From assembly GCF_006149005.1 (NCBI RefSeq), contig NZ_VBSL01000001.1, forward strand, positions 434,001 through 498,000: 64,000 nucleotides of DNA, read 5' to 3'. The stretch comes from Larkinella sp. C7 (GTDB taxonomy: Bacteria; Bacteroidota; Bacteroidia; Cytophagales; Spirosomataceae). Below are positions 52,218-60,471 of this stretch, piece by piece; the stretch's first letter is position 1, and each line of letters begins with the position of its first letter. Made by a program: the position numbers and the translations under genes. The notes beneath the pieces were generated by a model, which saw only the letters and a program-made list of their open reading frames with translations, did not search any database and was not told where the DNA came from.

Positions 52218-53750
52218 TCAACGCGAAACCCGCGTTTTGCTTTGCCGGATCTTGACCAATAAGTCCGTTAACTCCCGTACTTTTTCGGGATTCTGCTGAT
52301 AAAGGTCAGTGGTCTCCGCGCCATCCGTGGCCAGATTGTAAAGCTGCCCTCTGCTCCCCTGCCCTGCTGGGGCTTTGATCTGTCGGGGTTCCGTAAAACC
52401 GCCCGAGCCCAGCCCTTCGATCAACTTCCAGTCGCCTTTTCGAATCGCAAAAAAACCGATGGATGAACTGTGCACCACGGCCGGTTGATCGGCAACCTGG
52501 CTGGCTTTGCCCAGCAACACCGGCAAAATGCTGTAGCTGTCTTCGGGCATGGCAGCCCGGTTTTTCAGTCCAAGCACGTCATTACAGGTCGCCATCAGGT
52601 TGGTTAAAGTCGTGGTAGCCGCACTGGTCGTTCCCGGTTTTACGTGGCCCGGCCAGCGAACAATGAACGGAATGCGGTGTCCGCCTTCAAATGCGTCGCC
52701 TTTCATGCCCCGAAATCCGCCAGCCGCTTTGTGGTTGAACTGCTTCACAAAATTTTCCCGCCAGTAGGGGCCGTTATCGCTCGCAAACAGAACGATCGTA
52801 TTGTCGGCAAGCCCCGATTCGGCCAGCGTTCGCAGAACCTCCCCGACGGCGGCATCCACCTGCTGCACAAAATCGCCGTATTCCCCGGCTTTCGACTTCC
52901 CGGCGTAGGCGTTGGTCGGCACCCAGGGCGTGTGCGGAGCGGCCAGTGGAAGATAAAGAAAGAACGGTTTTTGCGTCGACTGCTTTTTCAGGAAAGCGAC
53001 GGCTTTGGACACAAACGTGGGCAGTACGCCATAGAAATCGAATGAGGGAGCCTTCTTGCCTTCGCGCCAGAACGGGCCGGTATAGCCGGTTTCCAGCTTA
53101 TTACCATTGGTGTAACCCGTCGGCAAGTCGGTGAGTTTCTGGTTTTCAAGGTAACAATAGGGCGGCATGTCGAGCGAGGCAGGCAGGATGTAGGAATAGT
53201 CGAAGCCGACGGTTTTCGGCCCCTGCGCCGGTTCGCGCGAAAAATCAATGTCGTCGGGATTCATTTCCGTTTTAATGCCGTACCCTTCCGCCGTCAAAAC
53301 CGCTTCACGGCCCTTCTGCACTTCCCAATCCAGCCCCAAATGCCATTTACCAACAACGGCCGTTTGATACCCCTGGCTTTTCAACAACGAAGCCACCGTT
53401 GGGCGATTGGCCTCGATCAGCGTCCGGCTATACCCCCGCAACACCCCGACCGGCAGGCGGCTCCGCCAGGGATAGCGACCGGTCAGCAAACCGTAGCGCG
53501 TGGGCGTGCAAACCGATGAGGGTGAATGCGCGTCGGTAAACCGCATCCCCTCCGAAGCCAGTTTGTCGATCTGGGGCGTCTTGATCTGCCCTTCCGGATT
53601 ATACACCGACACGTCGCCATACCCCAAATCATCCGCCAGAATGTAGACGATGTTGGGCGGCTGTTTTTTGTCGGGTTGTGATGGATTCATGCCGATTAAA
53701 ACACCGGCAATCCCGCAAATCAATACGCCTGAACTGAAGAATCTGATCAT
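52218..53750 (-). CDS. Secreted sulfatase (arylsulfatase family, formylglycine type)
   Basis: This 510-residue sulfatase has a hydrophobic N-terminus (MIRFFSSGVLICGIAGVLIG), the metal-site stretch NIVYILADDLGYGDVSVY, and the formylglycine motif CTPTRYGLLTGR with Cys81. Other family motifs are VGKWHLGLDWE, YLPLAAPHTPWVP, LFASDNGPYWRE and GGHRIPFIVRWPG. Cysteine in this motif is converted by an FGE- or anSME-type enzyme, which is not encoded here. It should remove sulfate esters from the glycan handled by this locus, so the substrate is possibly sulfated. The 3' end meets the kinase gene tail to tail. Confidence 0.93.
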   Translation of the reverse strand: MIRFFSSGVLICGIAGVLIGMNPSQPDKKQPPNIVYILADDLGYGDVSVYNPEGQIKTPQIDKLASEGMRFTDAHSPSSVCTPTRYGLLTGRYPWRSRLPVGVLRGYSRTLIEANRPTVASLLKSQGYQTAVVGKWHLGLDWEVQKGREAVLTAEGYGIKTEMNPDDIDFSREPAQGPKTVGFDYSYILPASLDMPPYCYLENQKLTDLPTGYTNGNKLETGYTGPFWREGKKAPSFDFYGVLPTFVSKAVAFLKKQSTQKPFFLYLPLAAPHTPWVPTNAYAGKSKAGEYGDFVQQVDAAVGEVLRTLAESGLADNTIVLFASDNGPYWRENFVKQFNHKAAGGFRGMKGDAFEGGHRIPFIVRWPGHVKPGTTSAATTTLTNLMATCNDVLGLKNRAAMPEDSYSILPVLLGKASQVADQPAVVHSSSIGFFAIRKGDWKLIEGLGSGGFTEPRQIKAPAGQGSRGQLYNLATDGAETTDLYQQNPEKVRELTDLLVKIRQSKTRVSR

Positions 53751-53776
53751 TTTCTAACTGCTTAAGGGATGGGAAT

Positions 53777-53837
53777 GCGGATGAAACGGATTGACACTGA
53801 TTAAATCCGTTTCATCCGTTCCATCCATTTCATCCGC
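53777..53837. repeat. Inverted repeat between GH27 and sulfatase genes
   Basis: CGGATGAAACGGATT (53778-53792) and AATCCGTTTCATCCG (53804-53818) form a perfect 15-bp stem with an 11-base loop. A second partial partner, TTTCATCCGC at 53828-53837, could compete for the left arm, giving two alternative folds. It lies between two minus-strand genes (GH27 ends 53865, sulfatase starts 53750). Confidence 0.65.
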
Positions 53838-53864
53838 GTATCCAATCTTGTTATTACTCCTATT

Positions 53865-55889
53865 TTATCGAACCGGAAACAGCCTGAACAGAGCCACTCC
53901 ATGATGCCGAATCTCTGCCCTGAATGAATCCTTCAATGCCCCCAAATCCTTTTGCCGCCACACATCGCGCAGCCGGTAGCTGCCTTTCAGTCCCGCTTTA
54001 GCCAGGTCAAATGTAAAGATTTTTGCCGTCTCGTCACCCCAGCGGAAATACGATTCGGGGGTTTTGCCATACGCTGCAACGTTGAACAGGCCGACCGCAA
54101 ACGAGCCGTCTTCAAGCGGTTTGAGCCAGATTTGTACGCCATCCTCTTCCCGCACCAGCCGGGCCGATTTCCCCAGGGGGTCCTGATTGATTTCGATGAC
54201 TTCGTCGTTTGTTAATAAGTTCAGGGTAAATGCGTCCAGTTGCTCGATGGGGCAACCAATCAGCAAGGGTGCTGACAGTAAACTAAACAGGCTCACGTGG
54301 CTGTATTGTTCGTCGGGGGTCAGTCGGGTCGGATGAAGTTCGGGACCCGTGGATACATTACCCACAATCATCATGTCGGGATCGTTCCAGTGACCGGGGC
54401 CGTTGTAGGGTGCCCATTTATCCAGCGTAAACGCCAGTTGGTACAGGCTCGTCCAGCTATCCCGGATGTCGGGGCCGGTGCGGTATAGATTCGATAACCG
54501 CATCCAGTCGGTCACGTTGGCAAACGGGGCCGAGTTGGACAAACTGAACACAATATCCCGGCCCGATTGCCGCAACGCCCTCGACATCCGTTCGGTCGAG
54601 TTGACATCGATTCGCCAGTCGTATTTCAGGAAATCAATGCCCCATTCGGCCATTTGCCGGGCATCTTCGGTTTCAAACCGGTAGGGGGCGATGTGGTTGA
54701 ACGCGCGTCGATTCACCATAATCGACTCGTGCGATTCTCCGCCCTTTGCAAAATCGGAGGAAGCCCCGACATAACCGCCATAACTGGAAATATAGGGTGT
54801 CGAATACAGCCCCGCTTTCAAGCCCAGCGCGTGAATATAGTCCACCATGCCCTTAAAATCCGGAAATTTTTCGTTCGGCTGGAGGGCGTTTAGCGGCCCA
54901 CCCCGGACGCCCTGCCAGGCATCGTCGATGTTGATGTACGTCCAGCCGTGATCGATCAGCCCCATTTTGACCATCGCGTCGGCCGAGGCAATTACCTTCT
55001 CCCGGTCAATCCGTGTTTCCCACGAATTCCAGCCGTTCCAGCCAATGGGTGGCGTCAGCGCAATCGTATCGCCAATCCGGATCATTACGTGCTGAATCGC
55101 TTCTCCCAGCGAATTTTTGGCTTTCAGCGTGGTTTTATACGTACCGCGCTGGCTAACTTTTCCCGTAATGATGCCGGTTTTTCGATCCAGTACCAACCCG
55201 GACGGCAAACCTTCTGCCGAAAAAAGAATGGGGCGTTTTCCGGTCGTCGCTATGGTGTACAGAAACGGATTTCCGGGCGTGGCTCCGACGATTTTTGCAG
55301 AGTTTATCCGGGGTTTTTCGCCCGGTTTGGGCGTCAGAATGTATTTTTCGTCCGTATTCGGAAGGTGTTCGGGACGGTTTTCGCCCTTCATGGTCAACTG
55401 CGCATTGGCCCAATTGGCATAGGTTCGTTTGTTGTTGGAACCACCGACCGGATCGGTGATCAACAGGCCCAGCCGTTCAATCCCCGTCAGGTCCACCGTC
55501 ACGTTCTGGGGAGCGTCGCCCACCTTCATTTCCCGGCTTTCAAAAAGGATTTTCCGGTCGCCGATGACGTAGAATTTGACCGGTATTTCTGTATTGCCCA
55601 GATCATCGGCTCCAATCACGGCACTGAACCGCGTGGCATTTCTCTTCAGGTAAAACGCCAGCACGCTAACGCTTTGCGCCCCCACGCCCCGGCTGAAATA
55701 CGTCCGGTTGATCCGCATCGAATCGTTGCTGTAATTTCGTTTCGCCGTCACCGGGCGAATGCCCTCGGAAAAGGTTTGAATCAGCAGATCATCCAGCCAA
55801 ACCGTACTTGTCTTTTGCGCATAGGTAGCAGTTGCGATGAAAAGATAAAAAACCGTCAACGGCTTCGATAGTTTAGGCATATTTTTCAT
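53865..55889 (-). CDS. GH27 alpha-galactosidase-like enzyme with NPCBM domain (copy 1)
   Basis: This 674-residue secreted enzyme has a signal peptide (about 1-24), an NPCBM-type carbohydrate-binding domain (about 25-170; TVWLDDLLIQTFSEG, FYVIGDRKILFES), a putative Ig (He_PIG) domain (about 195-280) and a GH27 barrel from PPIGWNGWNSWETR. The nucleophile is Asp424 in FLKYDWRID and the acid/base Asp474 in RTGPDIRDSW. GH27 includes alpha-galactosidases, alpha-N-acetylgalactosaminidases and beta-L-arabinopyranosidases, so the exact sugar is open. It starts 3 bp after the paralogous copy 2 ends, so both share a transcript. Confidence 0.92.
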   Translation of the reverse strand: MKNMPKLSKPLTVFYLFIATATYAQKTSTVWLDDLLIQTFSEGIRPVTAKRNYSNDSMRINRTYFSRGVGAQSVSVLAFYLKRNATRFSAVIGADDLGNTEIPVKFYVIGDRKILFESREMKVGDAPQNVTVDLTGIERLGLLITDPVGGSNNKRTYANWANAQLTMKGENRPEHLPNTDEKYILTPKPGEKPRINSAKIVGATPGNPFLYTIATTGKRPILFSAEGLPSGLVLDRKTGIITGKVSQRGTYKTTLKAKNSLGEAIQHVMIRIGDTIALTPPIGWNGWNSWETRIDREKVIASADAMVKMGLIDHGWTYINIDDAWQGVRGGPLNALQPNEKFPDFKGMVDYIHALGLKAGLYSTPYISSYGGYVGASSDFAKGGESHESIMVNRRAFNHIAPYRFETEDARQMAEWGIDFLKYDWRIDVNSTERMSRALRQSGRDIVFSLSNSAPFANVTDWMRLSNLYRTGPDIRDSWTSLYQLAFTLDKWAPYNGPGHWNDPDMMIVGNVSTGPELHPTRLTPDEQYSHVSLFSLLSAPLLIGCPIEQLDAFTLNLLTNDEVIEINQDPLGKSARLVREEDGVQIWLKPLEDGSFAVGLFNVAAYGKTPESYFRWGDETAKIFTFDLAKAGLKGSYRLRDVWRQKDLGALKDSFRAEIRHHGVALFRLFPVR

Positions 55890-55892
55890 GGA

Positions 55893-57905
55893 TTATTTTT
55901 TCGAAAACAACCGGAGCAAAACCACCCCGTGATGCCGAACCACGGTTTTGAATGACGTTTCAAACACACCCAGATCCTTTTGCCGCCACACATCGCGCAG
56001 CCGGTAGTTACCTTTCAGTCCAATTTTAGCCAGATCAAACGTGAACGATTTAACCTTTTCATCACCCCAGCGGAAATAGGATTCGGGGGTTTTGCCAAAG
56101 TCTCCGACGTTGAACAGGCCGACCGCAAACGAACCGTCTTCCAGCGGTTTGAGCCAGATTTGTACACCATCCTCTTCCCGCACCAGCCGGGCCGATTTCC
56201 CCAGCGGGTCCTGATTGATTTCAATCACTTCATCGTTGGTCAGCAAATTCAATGTGAACGCATCGAGCTGTTCAATCGGACAACCGATGAGCAACGGGGC
56301 CGCCAGCAGACTGAATAAACTCACGTGGCTGTATTGTTCGTCGGGCGTCAGGCGCGTGGGGTGAAGCTGCGTTCCGGTGGTGACATTGCCCACAATCATC
56401 ATATCGGGATCGTTCCAGTGGCCGGGGCCGCCGTAGGGTGCCCACTTGTCGAGTGTGAAGGCCGAAACAAAGAGGCTGTTCCAGCTATCCCGGATGTCGG
56501 GACCGGTGCGGTAACTATTGGTTAACCGTACCCAGTCGTTGACGTTGGCAAACGGCGCCGAATTGGAAATGCTGTAAAAAATATCCCGGCCCGACTGTTT
56601 CAGGGCCACCGACATTCGCTCGGCAGCCGGTACGTCAATCCGCCAGTCGTATTTGAGATAATCGATGCCCCATTCGGCCAGTTGTCGGGCGTCTCCGGTT
56701 TCAAACCGGTGTTTCCCGACGTAACGGAAAGCACGTTTGTTGGCCTGTATGGAATCAGAGAAGTCGCCGTTTTCAAAGTTGGAAGAACCGCCGATGTAAC
56801 CCGCGTAACTCGTAATCATCGGCGTCGAATAAACGCCCACTTTCAGCCCCAAGCCGTGAATATAGTCCACCATTTCCCGGAACTTCGGAAACTTTTCGTT
56901 GGGCTGAATGGCGTTGAATTTCCCACCCCGTTTGCCCTGCCAGGCGTCGTCGATGTTGATGTAGGTCCAACCGTGCTGACTCAATCCCATTTTCACCATC
57001 GCATCGGCCGAAGCCATTACCTTCTCCTGATCGATGTTTCGGGCCCAGGAATTCCAGCCGTTCCAGCCAATCGGGGGCGTCAGCGCAATCGTATCGCCAA
57101 TCTTTATTCTTAGCATTTTCGTCGCTTCGCCATGCGTATTTTTGGCGCGGATAGTCACGGGATACGTTCCGGCTTGCAACACTTTTCCCGTGATTATTCC
57201 CGTCTGTTCGTCCAGCGAAAGCCCTGCTGGCAGCCCTTTAGTCGAAAACCGCATCGGGCGGTCGCCCGTTGCCGCGATGGTATACCGAAATGGATTACCG
57301 GGCGTGGCTCCAAAAACCGCTGCCGAATTGATTCGGGGTGATGGGGCCGGAGCCGGGGTTAAAATGTACTTTTCATCCGAATTCGGAATGTTTTCAGGAC
57401 GATGACCAGCCAGCATGACCAACCGGGCGTCGGCCCAATTGGAATACAGTTTCGTCCGCCCCGCGTCATCGACCTTCACCAGAAGTCCCAGCCGTTTAAC
57501 CCCGTCCAACTTTACCGTGACGTTTTTGGGCACATCGCCGAGCCGCATTTCACCGCTGTCGAACAGGATTTTCCGGTCGCCGATCACGTAAAAAGTATGG
57601 GACAGTTCTTTCACGCCTTTGTCGTCAACGCCCACCGTTGCCGTAAATTCGGTCGCTTTCCCGTCCAGAAAAAACGCCAGAATGCTGGTCGCATTCACAC
57701 CAACGCCCCGCTTAAAATACGTTCCGTGCATGACGATGGAATCACCAGCCGCCGTTGTTTTGGGCAACACCGCCGGAATGCCTTCCGAAAAGGATTTGAT
57801 GGGTAAATCATCCAGCCAGATTGCGCTGGTTTTCTGGGCGTTTGTGGCTGCACCAAAACTAACCCCCCAGACCACAAGCAACCAGAATCGCTTCGTCACG
57901 CTCAT
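55893..57905 (-). CDS. GH27 alpha-galactosidase-like enzyme with NPCBM domain (copy 2)
   Basis: This 670-residue tandem paralogue of the following gene has the same signal peptide, NPCBM, He_PIG and GH27 barrel order. Nucleophile Asp420 lies in YLKYDWRID and acid/base Asp470 in RTGPDIRDSW. N-terminal and middle regions differ clearly from copy 1, but the last quarter (NLLTNDEVIEINQDPLGKSA, REEDGVQIWLKPLEDGSF) is almost identical even in DNA, which suggests gene conversion. Different NPCBM sequences imply that the two copies may target different linkages of one glycan. Confidence 0.92.
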   Translation of the reverse strand: MSVTKRFWLLVVWGVSFGAATNAQKTSAIWLDDLPIKSFSEGIPAVLPKTTAAGDSIVMHGTYFKRGVGVNATSILAFFLDGKATEFTATVGVDDKGVKELSHTFYVIGDRKILFDSGEMRLGDVPKNVTVKLDGVKRLGLLVKVDDAGRTKLYSNWADARLVMLAGHRPENIPNSDEKYILTPAPAPSPRINSAAVFGATPGNPFRYTIAATGDRPMRFSTKGLPAGLSLDEQTGIITGKVLQAGTYPVTIRAKNTHGEATKMLRIKIGDTIALTPPIGWNGWNSWARNIDQEKVMASADAMVKMGLSQHGWTYINIDDAWQGKRGGKFNAIQPNEKFPKFREMVDYIHGLGLKVGVYSTPMITSYAGYIGGSSNFENGDFSDSIQANKRAFRYVGKHRFETGDARQLAEWGIDYLKYDWRIDVPAAERMSVALKQSGRDIFYSISNSAPFANVNDWVRLTNSYRTGPDIRDSWNSLFVSAFTLDKWAPYGGPGHWNDPDMMIVGNVTTGTQLHPTRLTPDEQYSHVSLFSLLAAPLLIGCPIEQLDAFTLNLLTNDEVIEINQDPLGKSARLVREEDGVQIWLKPLEDGSFAVGLFNVGDFGKTPESYFRWGDEKVKSFTFDLAKIGLKGNYRLRDVWRQKDLGVFETSFKTVVRHHGVVLLRLFSKK

Positions 57906-57960
57906 CGGTCCTTCGTTTTTACCACACCTTTGGCCTTCCTAACCGGCATTTTCAGCTTTT

Positions 57961-60351
57961 TCATTTTTCGGATTTTGACGACATCGACACCGGCGCCTGC
58001 TCCGGTTTACTGCCCCAGGCTTTATTCGGTTTTGCGCCCATTTGCAGCCGCAGGGTTCCGCCGTTGACAACGGTTTCGTGCGTCAACCACGGCTGGTCGA
58101 GGGCTTGGCCGTTCAACTGTGCCGACTGGATGTACAGGTTCTGAGCCGAGTTGTTTTTTGCTTCCACCACAAACTGCTTCCCTTTGTAATACCTGGGATT
58201 GAGGTGAATCGTGATTTTGTTGAATAGCGGGCTACTGATCTCGTAAAACGGCTCAGGCGTCGTGCCGCCGTTGGTCGAAAACAAACCGGTTTTCAGCAAA
58301 ACCGACAAACTGCCCATCAGCCCCTGATCTTCGTCGCCACTGTAGCCAAAATCGGGTGAAATACCGCTGTAGACTTTCTCGATGATCTGCCGCGTCCAGT
58401 GCTGGGTTAGCCAGGGCGAACCGGCGTAATTGAACAGAAAAGGCGTCTGCATGCAGGGCTGATTGCCGTAGTTGATAAACACCCGGCGCAGTTCCTCCAG
58501 CGTCTCTTTGTCGTGCGATTTCCCCGAAACGAAATCGTGTTTTTCGGCTTTCTCAAACGAACTGTTCAGCTTGGCCGTGAAGGCTTCCCGACCACCCATC
58601 AGGTTAATCAGGCCCTGCACATCGTGCGGCACAAACCAGGTGTATTGGGCCGCATTGCCTTCTTCCCAGCCATTGTCATACCGCAAAATATCGGCGGGTT
58701 CGCCCCATTTCCCGTCCAGCGTCCGGTTCCACATCCAGCCCAGTTCGGGGTTCCAGATATTCTTGTAATTTTCAGCCCGCTTCATAAAAAGGCCGTAATC
58801 GTCGTTTTTGCCCAGTTTCTTCGCCATCTGCGCCAGCGTGTAGTCCTGATAAGCGTATTCCAGCGTCTGGGTAGAACCATCCTGATGAAAACCGTAGCGG
58901 GTTTTGCTCATTGGATGCGGCACATACCCGCGTTCCAGGTAAAACTCAAGACCGCCCCCTTTGAAGGTGTTGTGCTCATACCCCGCCTTGCTCATCATCC
59001 CGCCGGGGAAGTGGTTTTTCCGCAACCCTTCGTAGGCTTTCTGGTGGTCAAACCCCCGGATTCCTTTCAGATATGCACTGACAATGAACGGGGTAGACGA
59101 AGCTCCTGTCATCACATAGGTGTAGTTGCCGCCCGCCGGTCCGCGCGGAATCAGTCCGCCGTCGTCGTACATCAGCAGCATCGAATTCACGAACGATTCC
59201 GTCACTTCGGGGTAAACCAGGTGCCAGAGCGTGTTGAGCGACCACTGCGCTCCCCACATCGAATCGAAATTGTGGTGATTGAATTGGGGCTTCCCGTTGG
59301 CATCCAGCGGAATCTGTTTGATGCGCCGTTCGGGACCGGTCATGTCACTGTATTTCCCATTAACGTCAGAAATGATCCGCCGTCCCTGCAAGGCATGCCA
59401 CAAATCGGTGTAAAACCGGCTGCGTTCGGTTTCGGTGCCGCCCTGCACCTCAATCCGGCTCAGCCAGGTGTTCCAGTCGGTGCGGCTTTCCTGCACGGTT
59501 TTTTCAAAATCCCAATGCGGCAGTTCGGTCGTCAGGTTCAGCCGGGCCTGGGCTTCGCTGACGTACGAAATCGCCACTTTCATTTTCCGGACGTCACCCG
59601 CCCCGGTTTTGAAACTGAGGTAGGCTCCCGTTCGTTCGCCCTCAATCACCTCGCCGGGCGTTTCCAGTGTGCCGTTTCGCCAGCCTTTGAAAGACTCAAA
59701 CGGTTTGTCAAAAACCGCCACGAAAAATACCGTCAGCGTTTTGGGCCGACGAATGGTCGGAGCCATGATCGCGTAGCCTTCAATCTCCTGGTTGCTAACC
59801 TTTTTCACGTATCCTTTCTGCGTATCGGACGGCCCCAGAAACGTCGAGAAATCAAACAGAATATGGCTTTGAGCCGAGGCCGGAAAGGTGTATTGATGAA
59901 AACCGACCCGCGTGGTCGAGGTCAGTTCGGCGGTGATTTTGTAACGATCCAGCACAACCTTGTGATACCCCGCTTTGATGACTTCGCTGGCGTGCGAAAA
60001 CGGCGAACCGTACTGGCTGGCTCCCCGGTGGCCCTTGAACTCGCCCGTTGTGGGCATCACCGGAATCCCCGACAACTGCCAGCCGTGGATGTGGCTGAAA
60101 CATTTGATGCTGTCGAGGTGGTACCGGTAGCCCGCATTCCAGTCGGCGTTGACGGCATTGTCGGGGCTCAAATTGACCATACCAAACGGCCGACTGGCCG
60201 AATTGAAAAAGAACCAGCGGGAGTTGGCCGCATCCACCAGCGGATTTACCAGATCGACCGGTTTTGGGCCGTCTTTCTGCGCCCATGAAGGTGTTGTTCC
60301 GATTTCCAGAACCAGCAGAAACAGGAGACTGTAGAAGGAAAACTTAAACAT
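57961..60351 (-). CDS. GH92 alpha-mannosidase-family enzyme
   Basis: This 796-residue secreted protein has signal peptide MFKFSFYSLLFLLVLEIGTT. GH92 hallmarks include SRPFGMVNLSPDNAVNADW, the CFSHIHGWQLSGIPVMP stretch, DLWHALQGRRIISDV and FGYSGDEDQGLMGS. GH92 enzymes are calcium-dependent exo-acting alpha-mannosidases, mostly on 1,2-linked mannose of N-glycans or yeast mannan. The C-terminal beta region has NKITIHLNPRYYKGKQFV. It is 55 bp upstream of the GH27 pair, downstream of SusD, and on the same strand, so it is part of the same operon. Confidence 0.93.
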   Translation of the reverse strand: MFKFSFYSLLFLLVLEIGTTPSWAQKDGPKPVDLVNPLVDAANSRWFFFNSASRPFGMVNLSPDNAVNADWNAGYRYHLDSIKCFSHIHGWQLSGIPVMPTTGEFKGHRGASQYGSPFSHASEVIKAGYHKVVLDRYKITAELTSTTRVGFHQYTFPASAQSHILFDFSTFLGPSDTQKGYVKKVSNQEIEGYAIMAPTIRRPKTLTVFFVAVFDKPFESFKGWRNGTLETPGEVIEGERTGAYLSFKTGAGDVRKMKVAISYVSEAQARLNLTTELPHWDFEKTVQESRTDWNTWLSRIEVQGGTETERSRFYTDLWHALQGRRIISDVNGKYSDMTGPERRIKQIPLDANGKPQFNHHNFDSMWGAQWSLNTLWHLVYPEVTESFVNSMLLMYDDGGLIPRGPAGGNYTYVMTGASSTPFIVSAYLKGIRGFDHQKAYEGLRKNHFPGGMMSKAGYEHNTFKGGGLEFYLERGYVPHPMSKTRYGFHQDGSTQTLEYAYQDYTLAQMAKKLGKNDDYGLFMKRAENYKNIWNPELGWMWNRTLDGKWGEPADILRYDNGWEEGNAAQYTWFVPHDVQGLINLMGGREAFTAKLNSSFEKAEKHDFVSGKSHDKETLEELRRVFINYGNQPCMQTPFLFNYAGSPWLTQHWTRQIIEKVYSGISPDFGYSGDEDQGLMGSLSVLLKTGLFSTNGGTTPEPFYEISSPLFNKITIHLNPRYYKGKQFVVEAKNNSAQNLYIQSAQLNGQALDQPWLTHETVVNGGTLRLQMGAKPNKAWGSKPEQAPVSMSSKSEK

Positions 60352-60423
60352 ATTGAGGTGAATCGGATGCGTGTAGAGCCAGTAATGTCCGATGACAAAT
60401 CTACACGACTATCCTCTGGTTAG

Positions 60424-60455
60424 AAAGGGGAACGCAAAACCGCTCCCCCTTTTTT
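60424..60455. terminator. Weak stem-loop 3' of SusD
   Basis: AAAGGGGA (60424-60431) and TCCCCCTTTTTT (60444-60455) can pair. On the plus strand the stem is followed by a T-run; on the minus strand, the direction of SusD, it is preceded by A residues. It may reduce readthrough from susD into the GH92 gene. Low certainty. Confidence 0.35.
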
Positions 60456-60471
60456 GGCATTGGGATATCGA

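Noticed and set aside
58513-60288. Plus-strand open frame of 591 codons opposite the GH92 gene
   Set aside because: The GH92 gene on the other strand is strongly supported; this frame has no domain and is rich in Arg/Val/Phe runs typical of antisense reading.
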